Shown here piece after piece: positions 23,849-32,678 of a DNA stretch of 36,986 bases (the first letter of the stretch is position 1; each line of letters begins with the position of its first letter). The DNA lies in the NCBI GenBank assembly GCA_031270875.1, contig JAISXC010000133.1, positions 1 through 36,986 of the forward strand, in the 5' to 3' direction. The notes beneath the pieces were generated by a model that saw only the letters and a list, made by a program, of their open reading frames with translations, did not search any database and was not told the origin of the DNA. A program made the position numbers and the translations under genes. The DNA comes from Desulfovibrio sp. GTDB taxonomy: Bacteria > Desulfobacterota > Desulfovibrionia > Desulfovibrionales > Desulfovibrionaceae.

Positions 23849-25189
23849 TCACCGGCAGCGGTTGCCGGCGAAGAAGAAATCCGAACTCCAACTCAGGGCG
23901 CCCGTCCACGCGGCGGTCAAATCCGCCTCGGTCAGTCCGGAGCTTTCCGCCAGTTCAATTGCCTCATCCCATTCACCGCGCTGATAATACTCCAGCATGT
24001 CAAGCCAGGGGGAATAGGGGCTTTGTTTTCCCAGCAGGGCATCCAGCACGCCGGGATTCAGGGGCACGCCATCCAGCAGGCTTGTCAGTGGTATTTTGAG
24101 AATGCTCTCCAGCAGGGAAAACAATCCCGTCAGGAAAAGTTCCTGCGGCTCTATCCCGGAAGGCAGCCGGGAACGGGCGCGGGCGGTTTCTCCCAGGCTT
24201 TCCAAAAATTTCGCCCGTTGCGAGGCGAGGAAGGAAAGCTCAAACGCGGCGGGCCCGTCGTCCAGAGTGCCGAGCACATTGACGCACAACCACTGCGTGA
24301 AGGTGACATTCCCCATGAGACGCAATGCCGTGAGCACATTTTTGATCTGTTTGGTGAAGGCAAAATGGGTTGAATTGACAAAAGTCAGCAGGCCGGCCGT
24401 GAGCAGCGGCATGTGCAGAATCGCTGCGCTCAATGCCTCCACATTTATCGGTTTCTTGCTGAGCAGGGAAAAAATGTGCATGCGTTCCACCTGGGAACTG
24501 CTGGGGGCCTTGTGGCGCAACACTTCAGGTTTGCTGAAGAAAAATCCCTGAAACAGGGAACAGCCCAGTTTCAGGCATTGTTCCCGCACCCTGAAATCCT
24601 CCACTTTTTCAGCCACCAAAAGGCACCGGCATTCCCGCGCCCTGTCGAAGGCGACCTGAAGCTCTTCCGCGTCACAGCCAAGAACATCAATTTTGACGAT
24701 ATCCGCCAGGGAAAGGAACGGAGCCAGTTCGTCCTGATTCCTGTAGCCTTCCAAGGCGAGTTTGTAGCCCTCGTCCTTGACCGCGCCGAGGGCGTCCATA
24801 ACGCTCGGCGTCGGCAGCACGCCTTTGAGGATCGAAAGTATGCACTGCTCTTTCGGCAGCAGCTTGATGGCCTGCGCTTCAATCATGGACGCGGGGAATT
24901 TTATGCACAGCTTCTGCGAAGGGCGCAGCCCCTGCCGGGCGCTTTTGTATCCGCCGGCGATGATGCGGGCCGTCGCAACGGCGTCGCTTTTGATGTCGGC
25001 GCATTCCGTATTGGAGAGCGTGCGGTAGAGCAAATCATAACCCCAGACTTTCCCCTCGGCGTCAAAAATGGGCTGCCGCGCCATGGCGACATCAGTCACA
25101 GGAGTTTTGTCGCCTGTCTCGGATGTGCCGTCACCAACAAGTGAGCGTTGAATTTCCTGGTAGATAAGTGTTTGTATTTGTTCAATCAT
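23849..25189 (-). CDS. Degenerate EAL-HDOD signalling protein (YuxH type)
   Basis: A 446-residue protein with an N-terminal EAL-like domain (about 35-240) and a C-terminal HDOD domain (about 245-440). In the EAL part, the catalytic EAL motif is replaced by GYDLLYRT, and other residues have drifted, though VKIDVLG and AEKVED remain. It is therefore unlikely to hydrolyse cyclic di-GMP and may bind a ligand or protein partner instead. The HDOD half has the usual LLSKKPINVEALSAAILHMPLL start. ATG 25189 follows a GGGGG-rich site. It lies 122 bases after the sigma54 activator gene and 75 before hypF. Confidence 0.85.
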   Translation of the reverse strand: MIEQIQTLIYQEIQRSLVGDGTSETGDKTPVTDVAMARQPIFDAEGKVWGYDLLYRTLSNTECADIKSDAVATARIIAGGYKSARQGLRPSQKLCIKFPASMIEAQAIKLLPKEQCILSILKGVLPTPSVMDALGAVKDEGYKLALEGYRNQDELAPFLSLADIVKIDVLGCDAEELQVAFDRARECRCLLVAEKVEDFRVREQCLKLGCSLFQGFFFSKPEVLRHKAPSSSQVERMHIFSLLSKKPINVEALSAAILHMPLLTAGLLTFVNSTHFAFTKQIKNVLTALRLMGNVTFTQWLCVNVLGTLDDGPAAFELSFLASQRAKFLESLGETARARSRLPSGIEPQELFLTGLFSLLESILKIPLTSLLDGVPLNPGVLDALLGKQSPYSPWLDMLEYYQRGEWDEAIELAESSGLTEADLTAAWTGALSWSSDFFFAGNRCR

Positions 25190-25311
25190 GACTGCCCCCA
25201 GCCTCAATTTGTGCGCCGGAAGCGACGATGTTTTTGTAAGCGGACCGGGTTTCTCCGGCTGAACCCGGAGCATGGGTGACATTATTTTCAGTATGCCCTG
25301 AAGCCGTGGGA

Positions 25312-26907
25312 TTATGCAATACCCAATTTCTGCATCCGGTGCTGCAGCGTACTGCGGGGCAGGCCCAGGCGCGTGGCCGCGCCTTTTGGCCCGGAAACGA
25401 CGCCGCCCGTGCGGGAAAGGGTTTCAAGAATGTGGCGGCGCTCCGCCTCGGCAAGCGTCCCGTCCCCTTCCGTGAAGACCGTTGCGCGGCGTTTCGACGC
25501 CACAGCGCGCGGCGTCCGCGTTTCTCCCGCGGTCGGCGCGTGGCGGGACATCGCCGCATGCAGGCTGTTTTCCGCCAGCACGGCTTCCACATCGGCAAGG
25601 GTCAGTTTGCCGTAAAGGTTTTGACAGATGGCAAGATGAGTTATGGTATTGCGGAGTTCCCGCACGTTGCCGGGCCAGTCATGGTGCAGCAGCGGACGCA
25701 ACACCGCGGACGGGAAAGCCGTTCGCGGCAAGCCGACATTGCCTGACGCCTGATCGGAAATCAGGGCGATGAGCGGGCCTATGTCCTCCTTGCGTTCCCG
25801 GAGCGGAGGAAGCGTTATGGTGAAAAACGCCAGTCGGAAAAACAGGTCTGAGCGCAGTCTGCCTTCGGCCACGGCTGCGCCGACGTCCACATTTGTGGCG
25901 GCAATGACCCGTGCGTCAGTCCGCAGGGAAACGCTTTCGCCGACACGCTCGAAGCTGCCGTCTTCCAACACCTGAAGCAGCTTGCTTTGCATTCCCGGCG
26001 CGAGTTCGGCAATCTCATCCAAAAACAGACTGCCGCCGTCGGCCAGTTCAAAACGCCCCGCGCGCTTTGCCAGCGCTCCGGTAAAGGCTCCCCGCGCATG
26101 CCCGAAAAGTTCGCTCTCAAAGAGCGTCGGGGGCAGCCCCGGGCAGTTTACCCGCACAAAGGGGCGCTCTCTGCGCGGGCTGCGGCGGTGTATTTCCTGC
26201 GCGAAAAGGCTTTTGCCGGTACCGGTTTCCCCCAGGAGCAAAAGGGGGACGTCGAGGCCGGCCACGGCATCCAGACGCCGCATGACTTTGCGCATAGCCT
26301 TGCTGTAACAGATAATTTTCTCACTCCCAACGGCTTCGGGGCTGAGCCGCGGCTGTATGCGGCTCACCGCAGGGTCGGCCTGCTCAAGCGAAAGCACCGC
26401 GCCGAGGCAAATGGCGACCGTAGGAGCAAGTTCCAGAAAAAATGCCGTTATCTCATAGATATTTTGCGGTTTTTTCGCAAAAGAGCAGTGCAGCGTGGCA
26501 ATAATCTCATTGTCCAGAACCAGAGGAAAAGCCATGGTGACCGTGAGCCCCGCCTCGGCGATGGGATGGACCGAGGACTCCGAAAAATAACGGGCAAAAT
26601 CCGTGATGATGACAGGCTTGCGCGTGGCGATGACATGCCCCGCCACCGTGCCGGACGGGTCTGCCGGCCGCACGGGCGACAGCGTGCTGACCACGGTGCC
26701 TTCCGCCGCCGTAAAATACGTCAGCATTTCGGAATGCTGGTCATAGAGATTGATGCACAGCCTGTCGAAAGTGAAATATTCCTGAATAAGGCCGGAAAGC
26801 GTGGAAAAAAAGGCTTTGCGCCCGGCCCTTGAAACAAGCTTGCGCATCAGCTTTTTGCCGACCTCGTCGGCGCACCGGCCGACTATATCCATCCGCAATG
26901 ACATCAT
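25312..26907 (-). CDS. Sigma54-dependent transcriptional activator (GAF-AAA+-Fis HTH)
   Basis: A 531-residue enhancer-binding protein. An N-terminal GAF-like domain (about 35-165) probably senses a small ligand. The AAA+ domain has Walker A GETGTGKS (226-233), the sigma54-contacting loop GAFTGA (273-278) and Walker B GGSLFLDEI (291-299). The C-terminal Fis-type helix-turn-helix reads AATRLGLPRSTLQHRMQKLG. There is no receiver domain, so it is ligand- rather than kinase-controlled. ATG 26907 (or 26904) follows GGAGG. It is divergent from the DHPS operon; two palindromes and a sigma54 promoter lie between, making it the likely activator, with DHPS, sulfolactate or a related compound as inducer. 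Confidence 0.93.
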   Translation of the reverse strand: MMSLRMDIVGRCADEVGKKLMRKLVSRAGRKAFFSTLSGLIQEYFTFDRLCINLYDQHSEMLTYFTAAEGTVVSTLSPVRPADPSGTVAGHVIATRKPVIITDFARYFSESSVHPIAEAGLTVTMAFPLVLDNEIIATLHCSFAKKPQNIYEITAFFLELAPTVAICLGAVLSLEQADPAVSRIQPRLSPEAVGSEKIICYSKAMRKVMRRLDAVAGLDVPLLLLGETGTGKSLFAQEIHRRSPRRERPFVRVNCPGLPPTLFESELFGHARGAFTGALAKRAGRFELADGGSLFLDEIAELAPGMQSKLLQVLEDGSFERVGESVSLRTDARVIAATNVDVGAAVAEGRLRSDLFFRLAFFTITLPPLRERKEDIGPLIALISDQASGNVGLPRTAFPSAVLRPLLHHDWPGNVRELRNTITHLAICQNLYGKLTLADVEAVLAENSLHAAMSRHAPTAGETRTPRAVASKRRATVFTEGDGTLAEAERRHILETLSRTGGVVSGPKGAATRLGLPRSTLQHRMQKLGIA

Positions 26908-26937
26908 CGTTCCTCCGGGTTCAGCCGGACGGCAATA

Positions 26938-26972
26938 TGCCCTTATTTGGGCAAAATGTCCATATTCGGGCA
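26938..26972. promoter_or_regulatory. Twin palindromes, probable binding sites of the sigma54 activator
   Basis: TGCCCTTATTTGGGCA (26938-26953) is a perfect 5-6-5 inverted repeat. TGTCCATATTCGGGCA (26957-26972) is a second copy with one mismatch. Centres are 19 bases apart, and they lie 75-110 bases upstream of the -24 element, the normal position for an upstream activating sequence. They also abut the activator gene, so autoregulation is plausible. Confidence 0.7.
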
Positions 26973-27009
26973 AGCTGAAAATTTCCGCCTTATAGATTCT
27001 CTGATATCA

Positions 27010-27018
27010 TGGTATAAT
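27010..27018 (+). promoter_or_regulatory. Possible extended -10 sigma70 promoter
   Basis: TGGTATAAT fits an extended -10 element exactly. The -35 region (26990-26995, TTATAG) is poor. It would give basal transcription of the DHPS operon beside the sigma54 promoter. Confidence 0.35.
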
Positions 27019-27046
27019 CGTTTTTTATTTTACATTCCGCCGGATA

Positions 27047-27062
27047 TGGAACAATTTTTGCT
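27047..27062 (+). promoter_or_regulatory. Sigma54 promoter of the DHPS operon
   Basis: TGGAACAATTTTTGCT matches the TGGCACNNNNNTTGCW consensus, with the invariant GG (27048-27049) and GC (27060-27061) ten bases apart. Transcription would start near 27073, about 88 bases before the dehydrogenase gene. Confidence 0.75.
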
Positions 27063-27160
27063 GAATATAAACTCGGTAGTCTCGCCAGCCTGTCCGCGCG
27101 CACTGGAATGGTATCAATACGCTGAAATTGTTATAATTCAAAAACAACTGGAGGCTTTGC

Positions 27161-28021
27161 ATGCAAATCGGATTTATCGGTGTGGGACTCATGGGGGGGC
27201 CACTGGCGCGGAATCTCATCCGCTCCGGCTATTCCGTCCTGATTTTCGATCTGAGCAAAGAGGCCGTGGACAGGACGCTGGCTGCCGGCAATACAGGCAA
27301 AGCGGCCGACCGGATCGGAGATCTGTCCGTCTGTGATGTTGTTTTCACCAGCCTGCCCCTGCCGCAGCACGTCAGTGCCACCATGAGCGGCGCTTCCGGC
27401 CTGTACGGCTTTATGAAAGAAGGCAGCACCCATGTGGAGCTGTCCACCATCGACCCGCAAACAGCGGAAAAACTGGCCGCAGAAGCGGCGGAGAAAAAAA
27501 TCGGCTACATCCAGTGCACACTGGGCAAAACGCCGGCCCATGCGGAAAAGGCTGAAGAACCCATGTTTGTCGGCGGTGACGAGAAGCTGGCGGACGCCCT
27601 CGCCGATATTTTCAAGGTCATCGGCCAACCCCGCCATGTGGGCACTATTGCCGCGTCATGCGCGGTCAAGCTCATTTCCAACATGGTGGGCATGACCAAC
27701 CTCGCCGTGCTGGCCGAGGGCATACGCGCCGGAGAGAAGGCCGGTCTGGATCGCGGACTGTTGCTGGAGTTGCTGGCGGATACCGGAGCCCGGAGTTTCC
27801 AGATGGATGTGCGCGGCCCCTGGATTGCGGCCGATGATTTTAACGCGCGCTTTGGCCTTGATCTCGCCTTGAAGGATGTGCGCCTCGGCTGTGAAATGGC
27901 GAGAGCCTGGAACCTTGACCTGCGCGCGGCGGAAGCGGCTTTTGCATACTATACCGAGGCATCCGCCGCGGGCCACGGCAGGGAAGACTGTAATGCCGTG
28001 TACAAAGTGATAGGCAAGTAG
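27161..28021 (+). CDS. dhpA: Beta-hydroxyacid dehydrogenase family, probable DHPS dehydrogenase / sulfolactaldehyde reductase
   Basis: A 286-residue NAD(P)-dependent dehydrogenase of the 3-hydroxyisobutyrate dehydrogenase family. The Rossmann motif GFIGVGLMGGPLARNL opens the protein and the catalytic Lys170 is in VKLISN. Where most members have SGG, this one has LGKTPAHA (121-128). From memory, E. coli sulfolactaldehyde reductase YihU has VGRTSANA at the same numbers, its Arg123 helping to bind the sulfonate; here Lys123 takes that place. Position at the head of the slaB-suyAB operon suggests it oxidises DHPS to sulfolactaldehyde, as described for the DhpA step in Desulfovibrio sp. DF1. ATG 27161 follows CTGGAGG. 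The symbol is by role, not by alignment. Confidence 0.8.
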   Translation: MQIGFIGVGLMGGPLARNLIRSGYSVLIFDLSKEAVDRTLAAGNTGKAADRIGDLSVCDVVFTSLPLPQHVSATMSGASGLYGFMKEGSTHVELSTIDPQTAEKLAAEAAEKKIGYIQCTLGKTPAHAEKAEEPMFVGGDEKLADALADIFKVIGQPRHVGTIAASCAVKLISNMVGMTNLAVLAEGIRAGEKAGLDRGLLLELLADTGARSFQMDVRGPWIAADDFNARFGLDLALKDVRLGCEMARAWNLDLRAAEAAFAYYTEASAAGHGREDCNAVYKVIGK

Positions 28022-28097
28022 GCGAGACAACGGAGTGCGCCGTAAACGCAGATAACGGGCATCGTCCTGCCTGCCCGACAAAAAAAGGAGAAAACCC

Positions 28098-29099
28098 ATG
28101 CTGAAACATTTTTTTCTCGCGGCCTTGCTGTTGCCGACGCTTATGTTCGCAGGCGCGATCCAGGCAGCCCAGTATCAGAAAATGACTGTCCGCGCGGCCA
28201 CAGCGAATCCGCAGGGCAGCCTGCACGTCACGGCCATTGAAAAATTCAAGGAAATCGTGGAGAAAGATTCCGGCGGAATGATTACCGTCCAGACTTTTTA
28301 CGGCGGCTCCATGGGAGACGAGCAAGCCAACGTCAAACAACTGCGCACCGAAGAACTGCATCTGACGGTGGTGGCCTGCGGCAATCTGACCCCGTTCTCT
28401 CCCCGCGCTTCTCTGTTTATTCTGCCTTACATCTTTCCGTCTCTTCAAGACGCGTACAAGCTTTTCGGCAATCAGGATTTTATGGCAAAGCAGGCCGGCG
28501 TGATCGCCCAGCAAAGCGGAGGTCGCCCTCTGAGCTGGTTGATAGGCGGCTATCGCGTGTTGACCAATTCCAAAAAGCCCATTGCCGTCCTTGCCGATCT
28601 GCAGGGCTTGAAAATTCGTGTTCCGCCTGTGGAAATACAGCTTGACGCCTTTCGCTCCTGGGGCGTGGAGCCGCACCCCCTTGCCTGGACGGAAACCTTC
28701 AACGGATTGCAACAGGGCGTTGTTGACGGTCAGGAAAACCCCCACGGGGTTAACCGCGACCAAAAATTCTGGGAAGTCCAGAAATATATTACCGATTTGC
28801 ACTATATGCTCTGGGTCGGCCCCATGCTCGTGAGCGAAAAATGGTACCGCAAGCTCTCCGCGGACACCAGGGCGCTTGTTGACAGGGCCGCGAAAGAAGC
28901 GGCTCTCTACGAATGGGAATGGGCCAAAAAGGATGTGGAGAAGGCGAAAGACGATTGTCTCTCCCACGGCATGAAGGAAACCGCCCTGAAGGATGAGGGC
29001 CAGTGGATGACCAAAGCGCGCGGCATCTGGCCGAAATTCACGGACAAGCTCGGCGGCAAGGCGGTTGTGGATGAAGCCCTTGCCATTATGGGCAAATAG
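28098..29099 (+). CDS. dctP: TRAP transporter periplasmic binding protein (DctP family)
   Basis: A 333-residue solute receptor of a TRAP transporter. The signal peptide ends near IQAAQ (about residue 24). Family features are GSLHVTAIEKFKEIVEKDSGG, the FYGGSMGDEQANVKQL segment, and GLKIRVPP, whose Arg normally salt-bridges the ligand acid group; LQQGVVDGQENP follows. ATG 28098 has AAAGGAG upstream. It sits between the probable DHPS dehydrogenase and dctQM, so the ligand is probably DHPS or sulfolactate, the anionic sulfonate meeting the binding Arg. A hairpin follows the stop codon. Confidence 0.9.
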   Translation: MLKHFFLAALLLPTLMFAGAIQAAQYQKMTVRAATANPQGSLHVTAIEKFKEIVEKDSGGMITVQTFYGGSMGDEQANVKQLRTEELHLTVVACGNLTPFSPRASLFILPYIFPSLQDAYKLFGNQDFMAKQAGVIAQQSGGRPLSWLIGGYRVLTNSKKPIAVLADLQGLKIRVPPVEIQLDAFRSWGVEPHPLAWTETFNGLQQGVVDGQENPHGVNRDQKFWEVQKYITDLHYMLWVGPMLVSEKWYRKLSADTRALVDRAAKEAALYEWEWAKKDVEKAKDDCLSHGMKETALKDEGQWMTKARGIWPKFTDKLGGKAVVDEALAIMGK

Positions 29100-29113
29100 C
29101 CGCCTTCCGTATC

Positions 29114-29161
29114 GCGCGGCCTGAAAAGGACTGAAGAACGGCCTCCTTGCCCAGGCCGCGC
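29114..29161 (+). promoter_or_regulatory. Intercistronic hairpin after dctP
   Basis: GCGCGGCCTG (29114-29123) pairs perfectly with CAGGCCGCGC (29152-29161). An inner stem, AAGGA (29126-29130) with TCCTT (29144-29148), extends it. No T-run follows. It probably protects or processes the dctP message and lowers readthrough into dctQM. Confidence 0.6.
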
Positions 29162-29236
29162 CGCGGGCGGGCGCCGTGAAGACGTTTGCCGTTTTCAGCA
29201 GGCCGCAAGGTCTGGCTTGGCGTGGAGGGATGCGCT

Positions 29237-29734
29237 GTGCTGAGAAAACTGTACGACAACTTTGAAGAAGCCTTCTGTGTCTTTACCATGGCCGTCATGG
29301 TGGCGTGTCTCACCGTTCAGGTGCTCATCCGGGCGATTGCGGGATCCTCATTGGCCTGGACGGAGGAACTCAGCCGGTACGGCTTTCTCTGGACGGTGTA
29401 CATCGGGGCCGCTCTTGTGGCCAAGCACAACAGTCATGTGCGCATAACAGCCCAGTTTCTGCCCATGCCGGTCAAGGCCCGCCTGGCTTTCCGCCTGCTG
29501 GCGGACGTTATCTGGACGGCCCTCACTTTGTATATCGCCTGGCAAAGCTGGACGGTGATCCACGAAGGCATGGAATTTCCGGAAATTTCGCCGACGCTGC
29601 ACATCGTGAAATCCTATGTGGAGATGGTCATCCCGGCGGGATTCGCGCTCATGGCCTGGCGCATCCTGGAAAACTGGATGGTGCGCTTCAGAAGGGGAAC
29701 TCTGCTTGAACTGCTGCGGGAAGAGGTGGTATGA
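29237..29734 (+). CDS. dctQ: TRAP transporter small membrane subunit (DctQ family)
   Basis: A 165-residue four-helix membrane subunit. The family core WTEELSRYGFLWTVYIGAALVAKHNSHVRI is well preserved, including the Trp-Thr-Glu-Glu that follows helix one. I start at GTG 29237, which has GGAGG eight bases upstream; an in-frame codon at 29186 lacks support. Its stop overlaps the dctM start (ATGA), so the two membrane subunits are translationally coupled. Confidence 0.9.
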   Translation: MLRKLYDNFEEAFCVFTMAVMVACLTVQVLIRAIAGSSLAWTEELSRYGFLWTVYIGAALVAKHNSHVRITAQFLPMPVKARLAFRLLADVIWTALTLYIAWQSWTVIHEGMEFPEISPTLHIVKSYVEMVIPAGFALMAWRILENWMVRFRRGTLLELLREEVV

Positions 29735-31035
29735 TGGAATTGTCCACCCTCTCCGTCATTGTCATCAGCATGTTCGCGCTGTTTTTGCTTGGCCTGCCGA
29801 TCTTCGCGGCCTTGGCCGGCGCCGCGGTTGCCGGGCTTTTTTATGGCGGCAACCTGCCTCTTTCGGTGATTCATAACTCTTTGTTTGAAGGGTTGAATAT
29901 TTTTCCGCTTCTCGCCATACCCTGTTTTGTCATCGCCGGAACTCTGATGGAGCACGGCAACATAACCCAGCAGATTGTGGACGTGGTCAAGCAGTTGGTC
30001 GGCCACACATACGGCGGCCTCGGCATCACCACCATTCTCGCCTGCACCTTTTTCGCCGCGATTTCCGGCTCGGGGCCCGGTACGGTGGCCGCCGTCGGCA
30101 CGCTGCTTATCCCTTCCATGGTGCGCAACGGCTACAGCCAGACCTATGCGGCGGCGGCCGCCTCTTCCGGCGGCACCATCGGCATACTGATTCCCCCCAG
30201 CAATCCCATGATCATCTACGCCATCCTGGGCAATCTTTCCGTGACGGCCATGTTCACCGCCGGTTTCGTGCCCGGATTCACCGTTGCGGCGGCCATGTCG
30301 TTTACAGCCTGGCTCATGGCCAGACGCCAGGGATTCAGAGGGGACGCCGCCGCAACGTTCAACCTGAAGGTTTTTTGCTTCAGCGTTTTCAGAAGCGCGC
30401 CCGCCCTGGCTACGCCCTTCATCATTCTCGGCTCCATTTATTCCGGGATGGCCACGCCGGTGGAGGCGTCGGTCGTGGCCATTCTCTGGTCGCTGCTGGT
30501 GGGCGGCGTCGTGAACCGCGCCCTGCGCCCGATCCATCTGTACAAGGCCCTTCTGGCCGGGGCGAACGTCTGCGGCGCGGTGCTGCTCATCGTGGGGACA
30601 TCCACCCTGTTCGGCAAGCTCCTGACCTTTGAGGAAGCCCCACAGCGATTGACGGAACTGGTGCTTGCCGTTTCCAGCGACCCTACGGTCGTGCTACTTA
30701 TGATCATAGGGGTGTTGATCGTTCTCGGCATGTTCATGGAAACCCTGTCCACCATCATCATCCTTGTTCCCGTGCTCATGCCGGTGCTGAACCAGTTGGG
30801 CATCAATCCCGTCCATTTCGGCATCATCCTTGTGGTGACCAATGAAATGGCCCTGCTCACGCCGCCGCTCGGAGTCAATCTTTTTGTCGCTTCCAGCATT
30901 GCCAACGTATCCATCGAGCGGGTGGCTCTGGGCGTTCTGCCCTACCTGGTGGCCTTGCTGATCTGTATCCTGCTTTTCACACTTGTGCCCGATTATGTGA
31001 TGTGGCTGCCGAGACTGCTGAACATGGCAGGCTAG
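29731..31035 (+). CDS. dctM: TRAP transporter large membrane subunit (DctM family)
   Basis: A 434-residue membrane subunit with about 12 hydrophobic helices that carries the transport path in a Na+-driven elevator cycle. Recognisable blocks are the N-terminal LGLPIFAALAGAAVAGLF, the conserved AISGSGPGTVAAVGTLLIPSM (first half Na+-site region), GILIPPSNPMIIYA, and TPPLGVNLFVASSIA in the second half. It overlaps dctQ by four bases. The next gene, slaB, follows after 40 bases. Confidence 0.94.
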   Translation: MMELSTLSVIVISMFALFLLGLPIFAALAGAAVAGLFYGGNLPLSVIHNSLFEGLNIFPLLAIPCFVIAGTLMEHGNITQQIVDVVKQLVGHTYGGLGITTILACTFFAAISGSGPGTVAAVGTLLIPSMVRNGYSQTYAAAAASSGGTIGILIPPSNPMIIYAILGNLSVTAMFTAGFVPGFTVAAAMSFTAWLMARRQGFRGDAAATFNLKVFCFSVFRSAPALATPFIILGSIYSGMATPVEASVVAILWSLLVGGVVNRALRPIHLYKALLAGANVCGAVLLIVGTSTLFGKLLTFEEAPQRLTELVLAVSSDPTVVLLMIIGVLIVLGMFMETLSTIIILVPVLMPVLNQLGINPVHFGIILVVTNEMALLTPPLGVNLFVASSIANVSIERVALGVLPYLVALLICILLFTLVPDYVMWLPRLLNMAG

Positions 31036-31075
31036 GGCGGTTTTTCTCTATCCACTCACTTTCAAGGAGTTCTCA

Positions 31076-32533
31076 ATGAAACTGAAAGACGGCAACCTTT
31101 TCAAGCAGCAGTGCCTGATCGGCGGGCAATGGGCGTCAGCCGCCGACGGCGCTGTCGTAACCGTGAGCAATCCGGCCGACGGCGCGATCATCGGTACAGT
31201 GCCGAAATTCGGCAAAAAAGAAACCGCCCTGGCCATCGACGCTGCGGAAAAGGCCTGGCCGGCATGGAAAAACCTGCTCCCCCTGCAGCGTTCCGACATA
31301 CTGCGCCGCTGGCATGCGTTGATCGCCGAAAATATTGATGATCTCTCCCTGATCATGACTCTGGAACAAGGTAAACCCCTGGCGGAGGCGAAAGGGGAGA
31401 TATCGCTCGGCATGAGCTACATTACCTGGTACGCAGAAGAAGGGCGCCGTCTTTACGGCGAAACCATCCCTTCTCCCTGGGCCGGCAAGCAGCCCATGAC
31501 AATCCGCCAGCCTGTCGGGGTAACGGCGGCCATCACGCCGTGGAACTTTCCCATGTCCATGATAGCCCGCAAGGCCTCGCCAGCCCTTGCGGCGGGTTGC
31601 CCCATGATTATCAAGCCCGCCGGCAAAACTCCCTTCTCGGCTCTGGCCATGGCTGAACTCGGCCTGCGCGCCGGTCTTCCGGCTGGCATTCTCAGCGTGA
31701 TCACGGGAGATTCAGCGGAAATCGGAGACGAATTGTGCTCCAATCCGAAAGTGCGCAAACTCAGTTTCACCGGTTCCACGGCCGTCGGCAAAAAACTCAT
31801 GGCCGCCTGCGCGGCAACGGTGAAAAAGCTCTCCATGGAACTCGGCGGCAACGCCCCCCTGATTGTCTGCGCCGATGCGGACATCGGGCAGGCGGTCGCC
31901 GGCGCCGCGGGCTGCAAGTTCCGCAATGCGGGGCAAACCTGCATCTGCGTGAACAGACTGATTGTCCATGACAGCGTTCATGACCGCTTTGTGGCAATGC
32001 TGGTGGAAAAGGCCAGAGCGATAGTCACGGGCAACGGTCTTGAGGCCGGCGTAACGCAGGGGCCCATGATTGATTCGTCGGCTTTCGCCGCCATGCAGGC
32101 CTTTGTGGACGACGCCGTCGCCAAGGGTGCCGGGATCGCCCTCGGCGGCAAGCCTGACGCCAGGGGCGGGCTGTTCTATCAGCCCACGGTGCTCACTGAA
32201 GTCACCCCCGAAATGCGCGTGTTCCGGGAGGAAATTTTCGGCCCCATAGCCCCGGTCATGCGTTTCAGAACCGAGGAGGAGGCGCTGGCGCTCGCCAACG
32301 ACACGGAATACGGTCTGGCCTCCTATGTATATACCCGTGACCTGGGATCTTTCTACCGCATTGCCGAATCTCTGGACTACGGCATGGTGGGCGTGAATGA
32401 AGTCGCCCTCGCAAGCGGGGAAGTGCCGTTCGGCGGAATCAAACACAGCGGGCTGGGGCGCGAGGGAGGGCGCCAGGGCATTGAGGATTACCTGGAAACA
32501 AAGTACATTCTGCTTGGCGGCCTGTCGTCCTGA
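31076..32533 (+). CDS. slaB: Succinate-semialdehyde dehydrogenase family, probable sulfolactaldehyde dehydrogenase
   Basis: A 485-residue NAD(P)-dependent aldehyde dehydrogenase of the GabD group. Visible residues are Asn157 in ITPWNFP, Lys180 in MIIKPAGKTP, the general base Glu255 in MELGGNAP and the nucleophile Cys289 in NAGQTCICVNR. Unlike the MmsA-type enzyme at the left of the window it keeps Glu255, so it forms a free acid. Sulfolactaldehyde dehydrogenases of sulfoquinovose and DHPS pathways belong to this group. Between the sulfonate transporter and suyAB it should turn sulfolactaldehyde into sulfolactate. ATG 31076 follows AAGGAG. GabD activity itself cannot be excluded. Confidence 0.85.
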   Translation: MKLKDGNLFKQQCLIGGQWASAADGAVVTVSNPADGAIIGTVPKFGKKETALAIDAAEKAWPAWKNLLPLQRSDILRRWHALIAENIDDLSLIMTLEQGKPLAEAKGEISLGMSYITWYAEEGRRLYGETIPSPWAGKQPMTIRQPVGVTAAITPWNFPMSMIARKASPALAAGCPMIIKPAGKTPFSALAMAELGLRAGLPAGILSVITGDSAEIGDELCSNPKVRKLSFTGSTAVGKKLMAACAATVKKLSMELGGNAPLIVCADADIGQAVAGAAGCKFRNAGQTCICVNRLIVHDSVHDRFVAMLVEKARAIVTGNGLEAGVTQGPMIDSSAFAAMQAFVDDAVAKGAGIALGGKPDARGGLFYQPTVLTEVTPEMRVFREEIFGPIAPVMRFRTEEEALALANDTEYGLASYVYTRDLGSFYRIAESLDYGMVGVNEVALASGEVPFGGIKHSGLGREGGRQGIEDYLETKYILLGGLSS

Positions 32534-32678
32534 AAGCGGACGCGGCACGGGGCTTTGATTCCCTGCCGCCCGGCATTTTGCATGACGTTTGTTGAACATG
32601 CCCTGCAATCGGTAACGCGGGAAAGGTCCGGCGTGTTGCGGGGCGGGAGTTATACCGGAACCTGACGAAGGAGAGGAC

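Noticed and set aside
27840..28967. A 375-codon minus-strand frame opposite dctP
   Set aside because: Antisense to a well-supported binding protein and without recognisable motifs or ribosome site.
29614..30537. A 307-codon minus-strand frame opposite dctM
   Set aside because: Highly charged, repetitive translation typical of the antisense of a membrane-protein gene.
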